Source of the DNA: Gongronella butleri
Taxonomy: Eukaryota; Mucoromycota; Mucoromycetes; Mucorales; Cunninghamellaceae
Assembly: GCA_025201375.1 (NCBI GenBank)
Contig: JAIWZP010000001.1
Location: 248,001-312,000, forward strand
Length of the DNA stretch: 64,000 nt
Direction of reading: 5' to 3'
A program made the position numbers and the translations under genes. The notes under the pieces were generated by a model. The model was not told the DNA's origin. It did no database searches and saw only the letters and a list, made by a program, of their open reading frames with translations. Positions 22,969-32,973 of the stretch are shown here, in pieces; positions within the stretch are counted from its first letter, which is position 1, and every line of letters starts with the position of its first letter.

Positions 22969-24279
22969 ATGGCCGAGCCTGCTTACAAGTACAACGAGCA
23001 AGACAAGGTGCTGTGTTTCCATGGCCCTCTGATCTACGAGGCCAAGGTAAAACAACGACTATCGAAGAACTCAGGCACAAAACGACGTCTCGGTCTTATT
23101 TTGTTTGTTTTTTTTTTTTTTCGACACGTAGATCTTGAAGCGCACTGTCGACACGGACGAACCTGAGCCGAGCGCGCTGTATCGCGTCCATTATCAAGGT
23201 TGGCACAAACGGTAAAGAAATTGAGCAAAAATGGGGGGAAATGGTGGGGGAAGAGGGAAATGGGCGAGCCGCCGGCCACGAAACAAACGAATGGAGTGCA
23301 AAAGCGATCACGCTCGTCCTCTTTGGTTGCTGACGCGCACACGTATGCGGTTTTTACCACAGATATGACGAGTGGGTGGATGACACACGCTTGCATCCAA
23401 TCACGGAGGAGACCCTGGCGCTGCAGCGCCGCCTGGAAACGTACCACGCGTCCAAGAAGCCGGCACGCAAGTCGTCCAAAGGCGTTTCGTCCAGCATCCC
23501 CAATAAGCGAACGCGTGATGATCAAGAAAAGGATGCCGAGGAAGCCGATTACCTTCAAAGTCCAGAAATTCGCCTCGATATACCCGAGCCACTAAAGTGC
23601 CAGCTCGTCGACGACTGGGAAAACATCTCAAAGAATCAACAGGTATAAAAACCCCACATTTGATGGCTTGTCATGAGTGCGTACTGCCCGCTCATTTGGC
23701 CATTGTTCCTTTTTTTTTTTGTAGCTCGTGCCATTGCCGCGCTCACCGAGCATCACGCAAATCCTCGCTATGTACCGCACGTCCAAGCTCGAGAAAAAAT
23801 CCATCAAAGAGTGCGTCCAAGAGAAATGCCCAAAAAAAATGACAAAATCAAAGCTGACGCCATTACTTTTCTTAGGGATCCCGAGATTTTGGACGAGGTC
23901 ATCCAAGGTCTGTGCATGTATTTCAATCGTGCGCTGGGCACGATTCTGCTGTACCGATTTGAGCGCCAGCAGTACGCGGAATTGCGTAAAAAGTACCCAA
24001 ACAAGGACATGACGGACATCTACGGCGCGGAACACCTGCTACGACTCTATGGTAAAGTCCCATTTGCGCGCAACGCGTCACACAACTCATTCCATTTGAT
24101 TCATAGTGCAATTGCCCAAGCTGCTTGTTCACACGTCTATGGAGAAACAATCCGTGTTGCTGCTCACCGAGTATCTGCACGACGTGCTTCAATTCGTGCA
24201 AAAGATGCAAAAGGAGTTCTTTGTCTCCGAATATCAAAACGCGAGCCCCACCTACGTGACCATGGCCGGTGAGGTCTGA
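22969..24279 (+). CDS. EAF3: MRG15/Eaf3-family chromodomain protein
   Basis: Six exons: 22969-23046, 23132-23211, 23363-23642, 23725-23810, 23876-24051, 24107-24279; 290 residues. The N-terminal chromo-barrel (about 8-75) contains KVLCFHGPLIYEAKIL and HYQGWHKRYDEWVDD, including the aromatic residues that read methylated H3K36. A basic Ser/Lys linker follows. The MRG domain (about 125-285) shows IPEPLKCQLVDDWENI, GLCMYFNRALGTILLYRFER and YGAEHLLRLYVQLP. The family is shared by NuA4 histone acetyltransferase and Rpd3S deacetylase complexes. Length fits fungal homologues (yeast Eaf3 401, S. pombe Alp13 337, human MRG15 323-362) at the short end. Intron 4 uses a GTGCGT donor. Confidence 0.93.
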
Positions 24280-24639
24280 GCTCTGGACGATACCCCCTTC
24301 TTTCCCACCTCCCTTCTCACCCCCTCCTTGCCCGCAGCTTTCTGTCCTCACGCCCTATCTCACTTTCCCTCCCCTCCCCTCAATGCTGCTCGTCGACGTT
24401 GCATTGCATAGTCAATGGCAAAATAATGAAATAAATGAACCACGCGCTGCCCTTGAGCCGCACACGGCAAAAAAAATTGCATCAAACATGTCACTCGCCA
24501 TTTGCTCCATACCTGGTGATCAAGATTCATATCAGAAGAGGCCAAATTGCAGCTTTCACTCTTCTGCTCCTTCAAAAAAAACCGAGCGGTGGCCAAGCTC
24601 CCAAACGAAATCAAAAATCCCAATTCTTATAGTCATTTA

Positions 24640-25080
24640 CACACCAAGTCACCGAGATCTCAATGCGATCCTTTCAAAACACAAGTGCTTTTTACCGTCA
24701 TTGATCATATATTCATTTGAGATTATTCGCGCGTCGATATGTAGAGCCCTTGTCGCGGACGCTAACAAAATGGAAAAGACGTTACCCTCTTTTGCAGGAC
24801 GCGTTCTCCGGATCTCGTTCATCGGGTCCTTTATTTGATCGAAAGAATGCTGAACACAAAATTACCAACCAATATCAAGTTTTTTCAGAGATCGGATCAT
24901 TCAGTCCTGAGGATACGCGTTTTCCATGAAATCAGGCCCAAAACGCCCTCTGAAGGCTAGCTCGCCGAGAATTCGAAGCGATTTCCCCAAACTTCAAGCG
25001 CTTTTACCGCGTTTGGATGCTGATTCATTTGAAGTGACTCACGCGTCGGGGCGCTCAGCCGTTCGCGCGGTACGAGACCA
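24640..25080 (+). repeat. repeat R2, two tandem ~317-bp units
   Basis: The block around TTTACCGTCATTGATCATATATTCATTTGAG (start near 24690) recurs ~316 bases later as TTTACCGCGTTTGGATGCTGATTCATTTGAA (near 25006). Each is preceded by a related CACCGAGATCTCAATGCGATC / CGCCGAGAATTCGAAGCGATT block. A third relative lies at 3125-3230, indicating a dispersed family that is locally tandem here. Confidence 0.5.
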
Positions 25081-25189
25081 AATGGCGCTGAGTTTACCCT
25101 TTGACGCCTATGAACTGGCACCTCCTCAGAAACTTGCTCATTTGGCCCGAAATTTGGACCAGTTGATAGTAGACCCAATTCTCCAATGG

Positions 25190-25610
25190 TGTTAATGTTT
25201 TTTTGCGAATCGGATAACTCAATCCTGAGAAATCTCGAGATTCGTATTTGCTAGTGAAAACCATGCGCCAAATCATATTTTACGCGTTTCTCGCGATGAG
25301 CCTGACCATATGTCTCCAAATTTAGACCAGTGGATACTGGACTCAAAACTTCAATGATTCGAGGTTTTTTCGCGAATCGGATAGCTCAGTCTTGAGATAT
25401 CTCGAAATTCGTGTTTGCAAGTAAAACTCTCAGCCAAAATAATATTTACGCGTTTCTCTCGATGAGCCTGATCACGTCGTGTCTAATTTTGGCCAGAGGC
25501 AGGTCGACTCAAGGCTCCAAATGATTCCAAGTTTTTTTCGCAAATCGAATCACTCAGTCCCGAGAAAGTGCACTTTTGCATGAAATTAGTGCTTCTTTGC
25601 TGTACAACGT
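25190..25610 (+). repeat. tandem ~167-bp repeat, about 2.5 units
   Basis: The phrase TTTTTTCGCGAATCGGATA (and variants), followed by a CTCAGTC(C/T)TGAGA block and later a TTTACGCGTTTCTC(G/T)CGATGAGCCTGA block, begins near 25197, 25363 and 25531. That gives a period of ~166-168 bases. A weaker relative of the unit start is at 24879. Units differ at many positions, so the array is old. No coding function is visible. Confidence 0.6.
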
Positions 25611-25982
25611 TTTCAGAAAAGGGTGAAATTGACGAAAGGAGTCGATCTATGATCATCACCACAGGGCTGCAGTGGTTGGCTCATTTCAACGACTCGGACG
25701 GCTGATCTCATGCTATAGGTAATATAATTGGATATCATCGTTCATAGATATGCTTGAAAGTTTGTGAAACCTGTTGTTGGGAAAAAAACACGGACACCAT
25801 GTCCACGCTAACACGCGCACAGGCAATGCAATTGGATCTCACAAAAGACAGGAACCGCTCTTTTTTTTGGAATTTGCGATGTTTGATCGATATTTTTATC
25901 AAATGGGGTTACAAAAAAAGAATGAGTGCAATTGTATGGTACTGATATCTGGGAAGGAAAAGAAAAAGGTATAGAATGTTCA

Positions 25983-28186
25983 TCAATGCGACGCAACGTG
26001 GGGCTTGCTGCGCTTGTAGCTGGCCAAGGGATCCAAATCGCTGAATAAATCGTGTTGTGTCCGCGTGGCGACCGACGATGACGCTGTGCTGGATGAGACC
26101 TGCGTCAATGCGTCGTCGTCTTCGGGTGTGAACGGCTCAGCCTCCACCCATTCATCTTGACTATTGGCGTAGGAGTGACCTGATGGACCGGGGGAAAAAC
26201 AAAAGAAAAAAAGCGTGAGTTGGCATTCAGGAACCGACGTGTCTGTACTACCTTGCCAAGACAGACTGTCGCTTGACTCGGACATGTTTGGCGACTTTGG
26301 GACCGATTTCCATGGCAATCGTTGGTTTGAATACGCAAATGCGGTGGGCACGGTTGCCTGCGTGTTCAATTGTCGCAGCGCCGCGTACGGATCATCGTCG
26401 TGCTGCGCCTTGGGAGGCGCATGCGCCTGGCGTGGCTCATGCAGTCCACGGAGAGCCGCATAAGGGTCCTCGACAGCATGCGACGCGCTCAATGTGCGCG
26501 TGTGCGTGCTTTCTAATGAGAAAAAAAAGAAAAAAGAAAGAATGAGCGATCTTGTGGGCGCATTTTTTGACGCCGGGTCTGCGCTCTCCTTCCGTACCAA
26601 TGCCAGGGGCAAACGAGTGAGGGCTGCTGACCGTCGTGGATGGCGCAGGCGGCTGAAGATGTTGAAGCGGACGATTGTCCAATGCCGGCGTCAGAACGGC
26701 CGCAACAGCGCCAGACGCGTAGCCAATGGACGAAGGCCGAGGCTGGCCAGCCTTGGTGGGTGTGAGGATGCCGCCCGTGTATGTTGCGCGTCGCGAGGCA
26801 TGAGCCGAGGCCGTAGGCGGCTCATTGAGGCTCAAACCGGCAAGATCAGCAAAGATGGAGCTGGCGGGATTCGTCGTTGGCACCGGCGAGCTGGGCACCG
26901 AGGTTGCATAAATGGAACCTAGAGAACATGAATCAGAAACACGAACAATTATCCTAGTTTAGCAACCTCTGTTTTTTACCATCTTCAGAGGGTCGCCCAC
27001 TTGCCAAATCAGGCTGTGGCGATATGGGCGCTTCTTGGTGCGTCTAAAAATAAAACAGAGGGGGGTGGGGTGAGACGACGTTTTTTTTTTTTGTCAAACC
27101 AACATGTCAACAAAGGGGAGTCTCGCTCTTTCTCTATCACTTTTTTTTTTGTTTTTTTTTTACCATGAGAGGCGCTGTCTTGATGGCCGGAGGCGACGTT
27201 TGGCCAGACTGCAAGTTCAATGGCGCAGGGACGCGTCGAATGGGGGGCGATGTGGAAAGAGGGGATGTCGATGTTGGGCTGCTGGGCAAGGGCTTGAGAA
27301 GCGGCGCGCCCGATGGGCCAGAGGAAGCACGCCGTTGTTGCCGAGCACTTGGCTTGAGCTCGCCGTCCTAAATTTAGACCACGATAATGAGTTCAGGCAC
27401 CCTCTTTTTTTTTTCTTTCTTTTTTTTCTAATTTTAATGGGCACAAAAGAGTGCCTTTACCTCGGTAAAGCACTCATCAATGCGGCGTTTGATGTATTCG
27501 TCTTGCGAGTGCCACAATTCTTGATCAAACCACTTTTGCTCAAAGTATTTTTGCCGCATAAAAGCACGCACGTCGTCGTCTGATTCGGGCTCAGGCGTGC
27601 TGTGCTGAGCATTGTAGCCGGCAAGCCAAATCTTGGCTGCAATGCCATTGCCACCGAGTTCCAAGGCCATGGCCTCTGGACCGGTGAACGTGCTTGCAGA
27701 AATGGATTTAACACGATGACCCACTTCGCGACTATTATCATTCAGCGCGACCGCGTGCACCATAAAAAGAGAAAATGGTAAGTTCCGACGCTTTGTTCGA
27801 TCGCATCATGCATCATGTGCCCATCTTTTTTTTTTCAGCCCCTCCGTCACCTGAAACACTTACATCAAGCCGGAGCAGCGTGCGCAAACGACAGTTTGAA
27901 GCGTGATGTTCACGAAAAATGGGCTCTACGATGAAAAAGAGCGATGAGAACAGGGAAAACACGGCCGCGCTCCTGCCTTTTTGTACCTTGGTGGGGCAAT
28001 CGAAGCATTTCTTGTTCTCAGGCAGCCGCAAGGCATCCTTGATTCTTCTGTGGAGCGACGAAAAAAAAATAGAGTGAGAAATCAGCAATAGCGCGCGCAA
28101 AGATGAGGGCCAATGGGTGTTTCAGGGCATGTTTCTTACTTGGCATTGATTGCCTCTTGCTTTTTCGCTTGGAAAGCAGCGAGCAT
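25983..28186 (-). CDS. ArfGAP-domain protein, AGFG/Gts1-like
   Basis: Minus-strand exons in order: 28186-28140, 28047-27987, 27925-27864, 27731-27461, 27367-27164, 27043-26980, 26918-26598, 26512-26252, 26179-25983; 495 residues. The ArfGAP zinc finger is C-x2-C-x16-C-x2-C (KCFDCPTK ... VVCARCSG), followed by GHRVKSISASTFT and GGNGIAAKIWLAGY, the wording of the AGFG branch. The rest is Ser/Pro-rich and contains DPYAALR twice (about residues 365 and 385), likely short linear binding motifs. AGFG and Gts1-like proteins link Arf GTPase cycling to endocytic adaptors; in AGFG proteins GAP activity is uncertain. The catalytic Arg is plausibly the one in HRVKS. The gene diverges from LDAH across 327 bp. 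Confidence 0.85.
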
Positions 28187-28513
28187 GGATGGTAGGGGGA
28201 AATGGGAGTAGGGAGAAAAACAAGAAAGAAATGGAAGAGACTAAAAAATTCTGGAGTCACTTGGCTTTTTCTTTCTTTTCTGATGGGTGACACAACGATT
28301 CCAAGCACAGGGCATGGCGCATTGTTCGCTTGCTTGGATCTCGTTGCAACAAAAAAAGGGGGAGGCGAAAGAACATTTGCGGAAGGACCGAGCATATTAT
28401 CCTTTTTTTTTTTTTTGCTCCGCTAAAAAATGGGCTTGTGTATGGGGCGGCCCCTGACTATTATACTTTTCGTTTCTTTTACTTCTTTTTTTTTTTTACT
28501 CGCTATTTTTCCT
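28187..28513. promoter_or_regulatory. 327-bp divergent promoter, ArfGAP / LDAH
   Basis: Two head-to-head starts (28186 minus, 28514 plus) leave only this stretch for both promoters. It contains T runs near 28400-28415 and 28486-28497. No clear TATA box or named operator is visible. Confidence 0.45.
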
Positions 28514-29751
28514 ATGCGCGCGCAAACCTTTAGTACGCCTCTGAGGACCGTGTGGAATGTGGCAAGCCACCCGACAGAGTCGTTGTGGTGGCCAGCCAAG
28601 TCGACCCAGCAACCCAAAACCGTGCTCTTTTTCGTGTGCGGCAACCCGGGCTTGGTCGAGTACTACACCTCGTTTTTGCAAGCCATTCACCAAGCTGCCA
28701 AGCCAACGCTCGAAATAGTAGGAGGTATGACTCCAAAGAACATGCCAAAAGGGAGAAAAAGGCAGCAATTGCTCACCTTTTTTTACTTTTTTTTTTTTTT
28801 TGCTGTGCCCAAAGTGTCTCACCTTGGGCATTCAGTGGGCCCACATAACCCGCCAGCGACGGCGGGCCGTTTGTATGGGCTTCAGGAGCAGATTGATCAC
28901 AAAATTGCGTGCTTTGACCAATTGCGCAGCGACAATGCCGATGACACCGAGTACATTCTGATGGGCCACTCAATGGGCTCCTACGTGTGTGCCGAGTTGC
29001 TCAAGCAGCGCCCGGAGCATCGCATTACACGCCTGATTGCGCTCTTTCCAACGTTGCGAGAGATTGCACTGACACCCAATGGCGTCAATATCTCGGTAGG
29101 CATGCTTGGAACCTGGGACAGACCCCGCGCTCCCAGTCGACAATCACATGGGAACGCGTGACTCATCGTTTTTTCTTCTTTTTCGTCCAGCGTCTCCTGT
29201 CGCGAGTGCCCACATCCGTCATTGCTGGCGCAGCAGGTCTGACGACTTGGCTACCTGGCCCTCTGCGCCAGGGTCTGACTGGCTTGGTCACGGGCCAGCG
29301 AAACGGCGCGCTGCAGGTGACGGCGCATGGCCTTTTGCACGGATCGGTCGTGCAAAACGCGCTGCATCTCGCCAAGGAGGAAATGGAGTCCATTGGCGCG
29401 CTCGACCACGACTTTTATCAGGTGCACATCGACAAATTCATCCTTTACTACTCGCGCAACGATCAATGGGCGCCAAAGGACCACCATGATTACATGGCCG
29501 AAGCGTTCCCCAATGGTAAAAAGCAAAAATCAACCATTTTTGTGTCAAAATTAATTTTTTTTTCATGGAAAACGCAGCCAAGATTCATCTCTGCGAGCAG
29601 GATATCCCTCACGCATTCGTGCTAGGTAGGAAAAGCCAGGCAAAGGGGACGAAGAACACACAATTTAACAGAAACATGCTCTTTTCTTTGATTAGATGAT
29701 ACCCATGCCGAGTACATGGCGAGCAAGGTGGTAGACTGGATCGCCAAATAG
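28514..29751 (+). CDS. LDAH: lipid-droplet-associated hydrolase (LDAH family)
   Basis: Five exons: 28514-28724, 28815-29095, 29191-29515, 29578-29625, 29696-29751; 306 residues, close to human LDAH (325). It is an alpha/beta hydrolase: FFVCGNPGLVEYY near 40-52 is the oxyanion/GNPG motif of the family, and the nucleophile elbow GHSMGS lies near 121-126. SRNDQWAP near 250 and the catalytic His in IPHAFVL near 283 complete the site. LDAH homologues sit on lipid droplets and have been linked to sterol-ester or triacylglycerol turnover, though the substrate is debated. A run of hydrophobic segments around 155-195 would fit a droplet-binding hairpin. AATAAA follows within ~10 nt of the stop. Confidence 0.88.
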
Positions 29752-32700
29752 ACTAGAATAAACCCGAATCGGCAAATGTAGCAGGATGAATCGAATCACA
29801 CAGAATGTAATTAGGAAAAAATGGCAAATCAATCGCCATTTTGGTCATTACATCGACAAGTGCGCGGTCAATCGAACTGTGATTGGCCGCAAACGAAAGA
29901 CGCAAGGCAAAGAGAACAGAAGTACTTAGTTTAACAGCGGATGTTGCTGCGATCTCCGCGAGTTTAGCTGTCAAAAATGGGAATGGACTTTAATCTCTAT
30001 GCGCATCGCAAGAGTTTACTCTGATCACCAAGAGTATTTTGGGATTGCAAAGTGCTTGGAACCAATCATCATCATGTCAAGCTTGAACCCCTTTGGAAAA
30101 GGGGCAAAGAAGAGCCTTATAGATGACTGTTTTTAAAAGGCAATTCATATTGTCACTCGTCAACCAGGCACTAGGATGTGTCTCAAAGCATCACTACGTG
30201 AAGCAGCCAGCCAGAAAACCTAGAGGGATGCGAATTGAAGCGATCACAAGTCCTTGGAAATGCGCAACGTGCAAATCAAAATTTAGTCGTGTCGAGCCGC
30301 CCGAGAAAAAAAATAAAAAATGGGTCCGCGGAATGGTGCCAAACTTCCACACCAGGGAAAAAGAGTAGAGAAACCACGAAAACACGAAAAATGAGCGCGA
30401 TCTATCTGCTGGTTGACGAGCAATGAACGATTTAGTTTAAATTTCAACAGCGAATTGCATTGGAAAGAACGCATCCATAGAGCCACCCTGACGCGTCCAC
30501 TAGCAAGAACCACCCCTGGTGAATGGATTTGATTGGGAACAGGCGCGTGTAACTCCTCGTCTGACGCGCTTTTTCACGCGTCGAAGCATGCCTAATATTT
30601 TTAAACCGCGTCAAACTTATCCAAAAAGTCACTTTTTTCATAGATAACCGATGTCCACAAACGCAGCGAGCCAAGGTCTTTCTGATGGCGCTCGTTTCTT
30701 GGAGATGCAGACATTTTTCGTTGAGTTGACCTTGACCTGAAAATTGGACCAAAAACGCATTTTACGCCGAAACTAGGCAATGGACCCCCGCTTTTTATTG
30801 CATTTTTGCCGGTAAATGCACGTTGTTCATATGGTGGTGTGCATAGCGTGGCGATCTGAGGGCCTAAATTTGACGATTTTCCGCGGTTCGACTAGACCCC
30901 TTGGAAAATTGGCTATTTTTGAAAATCGTCCTTGCGCGCCATAGAGTGGTCGCAGCCCCGCAAAAGGGGGCTCATTCAAACACAAAAGCTTGGAAAGAGT
31001 CGTCAAAAGAGTAAACATTATTGCAAGTTGTGATTTCATGGACAAACGACTAAAATATAATAAAAAAGCTCCAATTGAGTATTTCTTGACAATCACCTAA
31101 AGGATCACCCTCGTTTCTGTGTAGCACGCCACGCATAGAACGCCACAGCATATATCGTGTGCCTGGTGTGCTACAACTCCGGTATAATCGAATAAAAATG
31201 TATCAAAATGTTCAAAAACGTCAAATTTCAAAGTTTGCTAGCGCTATCATGGATCGATAGTGACCAAAATTGGACCAGTCTTATGCCATGGACATTGAAA
31301 GCGAGATGCAAAATCTCAAGTCTCAAAGACAACCCTTGAAGAAGATGCAAACGAAAATTCAAAGCCAAGAGTGCAAATAGTCCATTTTGGGCAGGAAATC
31401 ATGGAAATGGGCTTGAACAACACTTGATCTTGCCAGGGGGATCGACACAAAAAAAAAAGCAGCCCTTTCATATAACAGGTAACTTGGCAAATTCAAAGCT
31501 GACGCGTTTTACCCGGTGTGACAAACCAAGCGCGCAAATGTGGCTCGGGTCGATCGCGGACACGCGGCGCGCAGGGCGTAAAAGGCATTGGTGGCGGCTG
31601 CAATAAACATCCAAAAGGGGAGGCCCGGCACCTGCCGGTGCCGGCATGACGGACAAGATCCAAAAACGAGGGAAAATGAGGAATTGCCAAGAGCAGCATT
31701 GCTCTTTGTGCCACGCGCGATTCATGTAGAATCCTGTCGCCAAGGCTGCACGCCAAGGTGGGGAAGAGGGGGAGGAACGTCATCGATGTATTTAGCAGGT
31801 GACCTGGCGCACGGGGTGGTGGCGCGCAATATCAAAATTAGGAACGTCGGGCCGTGAAGACCAGCAAAGGGCGCTCATCCAGCCGAGCCCCCCTCCCCCG
31901 CCCAAGCATGCTTATGGCTCTCAGCCATTCCCTACAATTGTCTTCTTCCCTTTTTTTTTTTTCGCCACAAGCCCAGATGAGATGGACAGTGGCCAGAATT
32001 CAGGCAAATCAGGTGGTTCAAACGCTATTTTGCCCTGATTGGTGTTGCAAGGCGGGCGCCTGGACATCGCGCATCTTGCATGCAGCAAGGGCAAAGGCCC
32101 CCAAACTGGCAAATTTGACTAGGGAGACGCCCATCCACTTTTTATTTTATTCTCCCTCCATTGTGTCTTAATTTTTTTTTCACTCTTGGCTGTTATGTAA
32201 TTGCGGTGATATTTAGCAGATTGCATGTAGCACAGCGGGGTGAATGGTGTGCCTGGGCATTGCATACAAGGCTGTCGTGACGTTGCGGGACGTCACATGT
32301 CTTTCTTTTTTTGATGGTGGCAAACGACCTTGGATTCTTCCGACTCCATAAATGAAATTGATGTGCAACGTCGGGCTGAGCCTGGCACCCGTCTCCCCCA
32401 CTTTTTGCGTGGTCATTGAAAAAAGCGCACCTCATGTTTTTGGATTTCGGGCGGCGTGCCCTTCTAAAAATAAAAGAGCAGGGCGATCTTGTTATTTTTT
32501 ATTTTTTTTTTTTACATCAACGGAACAGCTCGCCCTTTTTTGTTTTGGACGCTGGATCGTCTCATTGTTTATGCAAGGTGGAAAAAGGGGGGATGGATGG
32601 TGAGGGGCGCGGGAGACGTTAAAAAAAAAAGGGCTTTTTGGGCCCAATTGTCTTTTTTTTGTCAGCTTCTTTGCGCACGGCGCGCTGAGCACAGTAAAAA

Positions 32701-32973
32701 GATTTTTTTTTTCATGTTTCGGATGATTGAAGATGGATTTGGAAAGCAAGGTGTTGGATGGCCAAGCCGAGTGCAAAGCAAAAAAATCGAGTATGAAGGC
32801 CCAATGGCCAATGAGACGGCGGGGAATGAAATTTCGAGGGGGGGTTTACCCCCAAAAATAGAAAGAGAGCTCTTTTTGGACACTCCTTTTTTTTTTTGTT
32901 TTTGCTTCTCTTTCCTTTCTTTCTCTCTCACTTTCTTTCTCTTTTGTTTTTTTTTTCTTTTGACTCTTTCACC
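29752..32973. other. 3.2-kb gene-poor spacer with repeat remnants
   Basis: No exon is supported. A repeat related to 3310-3600 lies at 30540-30785. From 30800 to 31400 there is AT-rich debris of the same style. Homopolymer runs of 9-13 T or A are common from 31950 on. The last ~100 bases before 32974 are strongly CT-rich (CTTTCTTTCTC-type), the usual leader in this genome. Frames of 60-160 codons exist on both strands but are low in complexity and without recognisable motifs. Confidence 0.45.
30540..30785 (+). repeat. dispersed repeat R2, copy near 30.6 kb
   Basis: Matches 3310-3600 in order and orientation: GTCTGACGCGCTTT, CGCGTCAAA, CCGATGTCCA, ACGCAGCGAGCCA, TCTTGGAGA, AACGCATTTTACG. Identity is moderate with several gaps. 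No coding capacity. Confidence 0.5.

Larger units (their letters stand above)
24280..25982. other. spacer with tandem repeat array
   Basis: The MRG 3' UTR (AATAAATG near 24431) is followed by a repeat-rich stretch from about 24640 to 25640, annotated separately. From 25640 to 25982 there is only short AT-rich sequence before the stop of the ArfGAP gene on the minus strand. Confidence 0.5.
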
